This document shows positions 58,428 to 64,000 of a stretch of 64,000 nucleotides of DNA, one piece after another. This stretch comes from Rachicladosporium sp. CCFEE 5018 (taxonomy: Eukaryota > Ascomycota > Dothideomycetes > Cladosporiales > Cladosporiaceae), in assembly GCA_002077045.2 (NCBI GenBank), contig KZ111141.1, positions 979,183 through 1,043,182 of the forward strand, in the 5' to 3' direction. Position 1 is the stretch's first letter. Each line of letters opens with the position of its first letter. Under the pieces are notes generated by a model. It was not told the DNA's origin, searched no databases, and saw only the letters and a list, made by a program, of their open reading frames with translations. Both the position numbers and the translations under genes were made by a program.

Positions 58428-59345
58428 GCGACGATGATATTGTCATGGCGATTGCCGCAGATCAATGAATGCTACGCATGCTGCACGATATGGCTACTCA
58501 CGTCCGTGAGTGATGAAAGAAGTGGACATCTCACCATATTGCAATCAAGGACGATGCTAATACATGCAGCGCCGCGATAGTGCGAAAGTAGCTACACCAT
58601 CAGCGGGAGTGTGGTCTTCTCTGAGTGCTCTCCAAGGTGGCACTAGCAGCAATTTGCCATCGTAGTGTGGTGTAACTGGCAGTGCCGACCGTGACGATCC
58701 CCCAGGTCGTCCTGTCTGTACGTCGTTCGCGTGTCACTCTTCTTGGTTTCAGCTGAAGGTCCGGTCGACGCAGCGGGAAGATACATGCCTCGGAGCGAGC
58801 GGCGTCTGAGTACATGTATACTCTGGTCAAGTGGTCGCTGATGGGGTGTATCGGAAGTAGTTCCGTCAAATAAGTATGTCACCTTTCCCGTTGCCAAGCG
58901 AGTCGCCAAGCTCAACATCACAGTGACTACTTCACTGGATACCTCACCTCTAGACGTTGCTTCCCATGATCTTCACCCATCGGAAGTGCCACTATCCAGT
59001 TATGCCGGTACAGGTAGACGAGGTCGTGGCGAGACGCACTCAATCCTGTCTTTGAGACGCTATTGGACGCCGATTCGGTCATTCCCGGTAACACGGCTGC
59101 GATATCTCGACTTCGAAGGTTTGATCCTCGAAGACTATACCGTGAGATGTCTTGGCAAGTGGATGATATGCCTCAGGATTGCCGTCATGATAGACACCGC
59201 CAAGTAGTCGCCACTGAGTATGTGTGTGACACGGGTGCGCAAAGAGTACAAGACATGCTGTCCCGGACGGATCTTGGTGAAGTAATCTCGATTCTCATTC
59301 TCTCTTGTCATTAAGTCCGTGTGAAGACTACAATTCACCCACAAA
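58428..59345. other. Intergenic between PIK1 and ENA ATPase
   Basis: 918 bp, single-copy. Contains the second degenerate repeat (58505-58632) and the ATPase promoter. Short frames here have no domain signal. Confidence 0.55.
58505..58632 (+). repeat. Degenerate dispersed repeat, copy 2
   Basis: Counterpart of 2785-2910, same orientation, with many substitutions. Both copies are intergenic, outside the large duplicated segment. Confidence 0.4.
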
Positions 59346-62300
59346 ATGTCCACCAAAGACAATATACAGGCGCCTGGCGCAGGCAATAAGGCGCCATCAA
59401 AACCAGCGCACGAACTCTCTGCCGCCGCGGTCATCGAGGAGCTCCAAGCGAACAAAGATGAGGGCCTTACTGTTGCTCAAGCCAAAGAACTTCTAACGAC
59501 ATACGGTACCAACGAACTCGGAGACGGAGCTGGCGTACAGCCAGCAAAGATCCTGCTCCGTCAGATCGCCAACGCTATGACTTTAGTGAGGTGTACCATT
59601 CCCTAAAATCAATCCTTGGAGGCGCTGATCCACTGGTGTTCAGGTGCTTGTAATGGCCATGGCCGTCAGCTTTGGCATTGGGTCGTACATTGAAGGCGGC
59701 GTGATCACGGCCGTCATTGTACTCAATATCGTCGTCGGCTTCTGGCAGGAGTTCAACGCTGCGAAGACGATGGATTCTCTCAAGAGCTTGAGCTCGCCTA
59801 CTGCGAGTGCATTGCGCGGAAGCGAGAATGTTACTGTGCCTACCATCGAGGTTGTGCCTGGCGACATCATCGAGCTGACTACTGGCGATACGGTACCCGC
59901 CGACTTGAGGTTCGTCTTCTGCTTCGTAACAGTCGCGAATATACTGACAATGGCGCAGACTCTTCGAATGCGTCAACTTCGAAACTGACGAGGCGCTCTT
60001 GACTGGCGAGTCCCTACCGGTCCACAAAGAGCCTCTGCTTGAACTCGACGAGGACACGGGTCCAGGAGATCGCCTCAACGTTGCGTACAGCTCTTCGACC
60101 GTCACGAAGGGCAGGGCTCGCGGTGTGGTCTTTGCGACAGGTCTGAGCACTGAAATCGGCTCTATTGCTGCTGCCCTGCGAGCTACGGGATCAAAAGTAG
60201 GTAATATTGTCATCTTGTAGTCAAGACGTCCGCTGACAATATGTAGGTCCGGACGGTCAAACGGAACGACGATGGTAAAGCTGGACCACATCGCTATGCC
60301 CAGGCTTGGAGTCTGACTGCAACAGATGCAGTTGGACGCTTCCTGGGTGTCAACGTCGGCACGCCTCTCCAGAAGAAGCTGTCACGCCTCGCGATCCTCC
60401 TATTCTGGATTGCTGTGGTGTGCGCTATCATCGTCCTCGCGGCGAATAGCTTCTCTAACGAGAGGGAGGTGATCATCTACGCCGTGGCGACAGGATTGAG
60501 TATGATACCGGCGTCTCTGATTGTCGTACTCACTATCACTATGGCAGCTGGCACTAAGCGCATGGTCGAACGTCACGTCATTGTCCGGAATCTCAAATCA
60601 CTCGAGGCACTTGGCGCTGTTACAGACATTTGCTCCGACAAGACTGGCACCTTGACACAGGGGAAGATGATCGCTAAGCGAGCATATGTACCTGCATGCG
60701 GTGTGTTCTCGGTCGAAGACGCAGAGAACCCATCGGATCCTACAGAAGGACGTGTGACACTGAAAGACAGCGCTGGTCAAGACGCTTCGAAAGCCAGAGC
60801 CTTCGACGTCTCGACAGTGCAAGACAACACACATCTCAAGTCCTTCCTAGATGTCGCCGCACTTGCGAACTGTCGACTGTCTGGCAGAGCAAGGACGATT
60901 CGACATGGCATGCCCGAGGCGACCCTACCGAGATTGCCATCAATATATTTGGGTGCAGATTCGGTTGGCAGCGCAGTGGGTTGACCGAGAGTCGAGGTGG
61001 TCCGTGGAAGACGCTTGTTGAGTACCCATTCGACTCGGATGTGAAGAAGATGTCGGTGGTCATGTCGAATTCTCAGACGAAGGAGGTCCAAGTCTTCACC
61101 AAAGGCGCAGTCGAGCGTGTTTTGGAGTCTTGCGCGAGCTTCTACCCTTCGGCTGATTCCCAGGAGTCCACGCCAATGACCGAACAGCAGCGTTTGAAGA
61201 TGCTCGACACAGTCGATGAGTTCGCCTCACAGGGGCTGCGAGTGCTCGCTTTGGCTAGTCGAGCTGCGCCCGCCGAGCTCGACTTCCAAACAGACATCAA
61301 GCGGGATCTTGTGGAGTGCGATCTTACCCTCAGAGGCCTGATCGGTCTGTACGATCCTCCGAGAGCCGAGTCCGCTGCCTCGGTAGCTGGTTGTCGTAAC
61401 GCCGGGATTGAGGTGCATATGCTGACTGGCGATCACCCTGGCACGGCGCGCGCGATTGCTATCGAGGTGGGCATACTTCCGTCGCGTACAGAGCTACAGA
61501 AGCTGCCTAAGGATGTCTCGAACTCGCTTGTCATGACTGCAAGCAGCTTCGACAAGCTGAGTGATGATGAGGTGGACAGGTTGCCCCAGCTGCCGCTTGT
61601 AGTGGCGCGTTGTGCACCACATACCAAAGTGCGTATGATCGAAGCGCTACATCGGAGGAGGAAGTTTGCGGCTATGGTATGATATACAATATTGAGTATA
61701 CTTCCAAGCACTATGCTAACGTTTGCACAGACTGGCGATGGAGTCAATGACTCTCCGTCCTTGAAGATGGCTTGTGTAGGCATTGCCATGGGCTTGGCTG
61801 GCAGCGACGTCGCCAAAGATGCCTGTGACATTGTCCTCACCGACGACAACTTTGCTTCAATTCTCAACGCGATCGAGGAAGGACGTCGCATGTTCGACAA
61901 CATCCAGAAGTTTATTCTTCACCTTCTGGCCGAGAACATCGCTCAAGCTTGCACACTATTGGTTGGCTTGGCATTCAAAGATGCTCGTAGGCTTTCTGTC
62001 TTCCCCTTGGCTCCTGTTGAGATCATATGGGTATGTGTGGAGCGATGAGGGCACATTATGCAAAAACACTGATCGTTTTCCAGGTCATTATGATCACCTC
62101 CGGTATGCCAGACATGGGTCTCGGCTTCGAACAAGCCACACCAGGAATCATGGACCGCGCACCGCAGTCTCTCAAGCGCGGTGTCTTCACCACCGAAGTC
62201 CTGGTAGACATGCTCGTCTACGGACCCTGGATCGCCGCTCTGTGCCTTGGTGCCTTCTCGCTGGTACTCTTCGGCTTCGGCGATGGTCAGATCGGTATCG

Positions 62301-62859
62301 GCTGCAATGAGACGTACTCGCCCGAGTGCGACACTGTCTTCCGGGCACGAGCTACCTGCTTCGCTTGCTTGACTTGGTTCGCGCTGTTTCTTGCTTGGGA
62401 GCTCGTCGACATGCGGCGGAGTTTCTTTCGGATGCAGCCGGATAGTAAGAAGTACTTCACGCAGTGGTAAGGCACCGCTATCTCTCTACACTGTTGAGCC
62501 ACCAAACTGACAAAGCTGCGCAACACAGGTTTCACGACGTCCGCCGCAACAAATTCCTCTTCTGGGCCATCCTGTTCGGCTTCGTCACCATTTTCCCGAC
62601 GCTATACATCCCCGTCCTCAACCGCGTCGTGTTCAAGCACGAGGCGATCACGTGGGAATGGGCAATCGTGATAATTGCTACGCTGTTGTTCTTCCTTGGC
62701 GTCGAGTGCTGGAAGTTCATGAAGCGGGCATATTTCCGTCGTCAGACTGCGAAGTATGGCGACGCGAGGAGAGCGGAAATGGGCGCTGCTGCATCGGAGG
62801 GAAGTGATACCGAAAAGGGGAGTGCGAGTAGCAAGGGTAGGGTCAACTCGCGTGAATGA
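59346..62859 (+). CDS. ENA1: ENA-type Na+/K+-exporting P-type ATPase, with 1-nt frameshift
   Basis: Seven exons: 59346-59585, 59644-59909, 59959-60196, 60247-61676, 61731-62030, 62084-62466 and 62529-62859. They show TGES, DKTGT (phosphorylated Asp), FTKGA, TGDHPGTARAIA and GDGVND, in order. EGGVITAVIVLN with FNAAKTMDSLKSLSS and an IPASL fourth helix mark the fungal ENA (P2D) class, which extrudes Na+ or K+ at the plasma membrane. The exons sum to 3,188 nt, one short of a multiple of three. The break is at about 60870: upstream frame reads AALAN, downstream frame reads STVWQSKDD through HARGDPTEIAI. One base seems missing between AAC and TG. This may be real or a base-call error; corrected length would be ~1,062 aa. 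Confidence 0.9.
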
Positions 62860-63359
62860 CGTGTAGCTGCCTTCGGTAGACGAAGGCTGATGGATGAGCA
62901 AGAGGGGAGGATGTGGAAAATGGGAGAAACGAGGCTGTTCAACACAGGCTCTTACGTGGGTGTCGCGCTTTAGAATGCTACGTTGCAAAAGCAGTCGATC
63001 CGAGAGACCTGGACCATGTCCTTACGTAGACAGTTAGACAAGCATCGTACTCGAGGGAAGGTTAGGGAGAACGTTAATGTTGCGTGACGTTCTCGCTACT
63101 AGGATATGTGTACAGGGATGGTTAGTCAAAAATGAAGCCTGCAACTCTTGCTTTCCGCTAGCCGAGCCGTCATTGGTCAAAGCTCCACAGAGCAGATGTC
63201 AAGTTCTTGGCCATTGATAGCATCTGCGATGCTGTACCGGAGTCTAGAAGCACACCCACGGTGCTTTGCCTTTGCTTCTGATATACATCGTACCTCGTCG
63301 GCGCCCTCGATATACCGTCGCACACTGGCAACCGCCAAGCACACCACCCTCGCTCCACA
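62860..63359. other. Intergenic between ENA ATPase and RMD1-like gene
   Basis: 500 bp with the ATPase 3' UTR and the promoter of the next gene. No other feature seen. Confidence 0.55.
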
Positions 63360-64000
63360 ATGGCGGCTGCGACAGAGTCCACCCCATTACTGCCCACCAC
63401 CGACGCTCGCCCCATAAAACCTGCGCGATCCGTCACTTTCAACCCGACCGTCTCCTCCGCCTCCCCTCCCCGACGCCGCCCTGGCTTCCACTCCGCCTCC
63501 GCCCTCTCCTCCGGTACCGTCTCTAGCTCGGGCATCGGCTCGCAGTCAAATCCACCGCGAGATGGCTCGCAACCCATGCTCTCCGCGCTGAACTCCAGAC
63601 TCCGCCGAAGAAACAGCTCTGGCGCTCCGTTGCAAGTGCAAAACCCAGCTAGCAAAATTGGGCCACAGCGGACTTCAGTGCGGACGCAGAAGTTGAAGCT
63701 GCTGCCAAATCCGGAGCAAGATGGGGATGATATGGATGAGGAGAGCGGGCGGGACGTGTACAGTCAGTTTACGCGGATCAAGGATCCGACTGCGAGGCGA
63801 GATGCCGCAAGGTTGGGGAAGGATGATAGGGATAAGCTGCCGAGAGTGACTGCATACTGTACAGCGGGAAGTTACAGGCTGGAAGAGCTGATGAGGTACT
63901 TGAAAGGTGCTCGAAAGGGACGAGCAGCGCAGCCGAAGCTGTTCGATGAGTGTCTGTATACGCCCTACGAGTATCGGGAAAAGAGGCGCGAGAGACGGGA
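63360..64000 (+). CDS. RMD1/RMD8-family (DUF155) protein, 5' part
   Basis: Open from ATG 63360 to the window edge (213 codons). The N-terminus (MAAATESTPLLPTTDARP) is followed by a disordered Ser/Pro/Arg-rich region with VTFNP and RLRRRNSSG. The conserved block starts at QRTSVRTQKLKLLP, continues DVYSQFTRIKDPTARRDAARL, then LPRVTAYCTAGSYRLEELMRYLKG and FDECLYTPY. This is the entry to the YagE/DUF155 domain of fungal Rmd1/Rmd8 proteins, needed for meiotic division in yeast; biochemical role unknown. The C-terminal domain and any membrane helix lie outside the window. Confidence 0.82.
   Translation, partial: MAAATESTPLLPTTDARPIKPARSVTFNPTVSSASPPRRRPGFHSASALSSGTVSSSGIGSQSNPPRDGSQPMLSALNSRLRRRNSSGAPLQVQNPASKIGPQRTSVRTQKLKLLPNPEQDGDDMDEESGRDVYSQFTRIKDPTARRDAARLGKDDRDKLPRVTAYCTAGSYRLEELMRYLKGARKGRAAQPKLFDECLYTPYEYREKRRERR

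Noticed and set aside
63170..63655. 161-codon minus-strand frame at the right edge
   Set aside because: It lies antisense to the RMD1-like coding region, whose conserved residues are on the plus strand.
1..64000. CRISPR array, operon, ribosome-binding sites or other prokaryotic features
   Set aside because: The genes are spliced and eukaryotic; no regularly spaced short repeats were seen.
1..64000. tRNA or rRNA genes
   Set aside because: No intergenic GGTTCRANNC-type B box with a matching cloverleaf was seen by eye; a tRNA-detection program would be decisive.

Overview
This is nuclear DNA of a filamentous ascomycete. The genes are close together and split by short introns, mostly 45-60 nt, with GT..AG ends and CTRAC-type branch sites (CTGAC, CTAAC). 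The products are standard eukaryotic ones: CCT8, RPS24, RPL43, Mediator Med22, a kinesin-14, PI4-kinase PIK1, an ascomycete laccase ending in DSGL, and an ENA-type P-type ATPase. A Dothideomycete is my best guess. Diverged homologous copies of one segment recall the duplicated or hybrid genomes of black yeasts such as Hortaea, but species cannot be fixed from the sequence.

Layout. Left single-copy flank (1-14428): end of a tafazzin gene (+), amino-acid transporter (-), mitochondrial Sel1-like protein (-), CCT8 (+), four-RRM Nrd1/Msa2-like protein (-), FAM86/EFM3-type methyltransferase (-), RPS24 (+), and the 3' part of a saccharopine-dehydrogenase-like gene (-). Copy A (14429-36078): rest of that gene, RPL43 (+), RING/PHD protein (+), a MITE-like element, D-amino-acid oxidase (+), Med22 (-), kinesin-14 (+), laccase (+, frameshifted), RING-finger protein (+), and PIK1 (+, cut off). 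Exactly 100 N follow (36079-36178). Copy B (36179-57823) repeats copy A in the same order and orientation, starting inside the dehydrogenase gene and running into a complete PIK1. Right flank (57824-64000): end of PIK1, an ENA-type cation ATPase (+) with an apparent 1-nt frameshift, and the start of an RMD1/RMD8-family gene (+).

Interpretation. Copies A and B are about 21.65 kb each. Each is broken exactly at the 100-N gap, in a different gene, and each unbroken end joins a single-copy flank. Two overlapping contigs from different haplotypes or homeologs, scaffolded end to end instead of merged, would give this pattern; a real tandem duplication is less likely but not excluded. Divergence between the copies is patchy: about 15 differences in 100 nt at the start of DAO exon 3, none seen over about 1.9 kb of the kinesin gene, introns included. 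That suggests gene conversion or loss of heterozygosity between two diverged genomes. Copy A laccase carries a 2-nt deletion that copy B lacks.

The genes are mostly unrelated housekeeping functions. No biosynthetic cluster, CRISPR array, rRNA or tRNA gene was seen. Exon coordinates were derived by hand from splice consensus and reading-phase continuity; summed exon lengths were checked for divisibility by three where noted.
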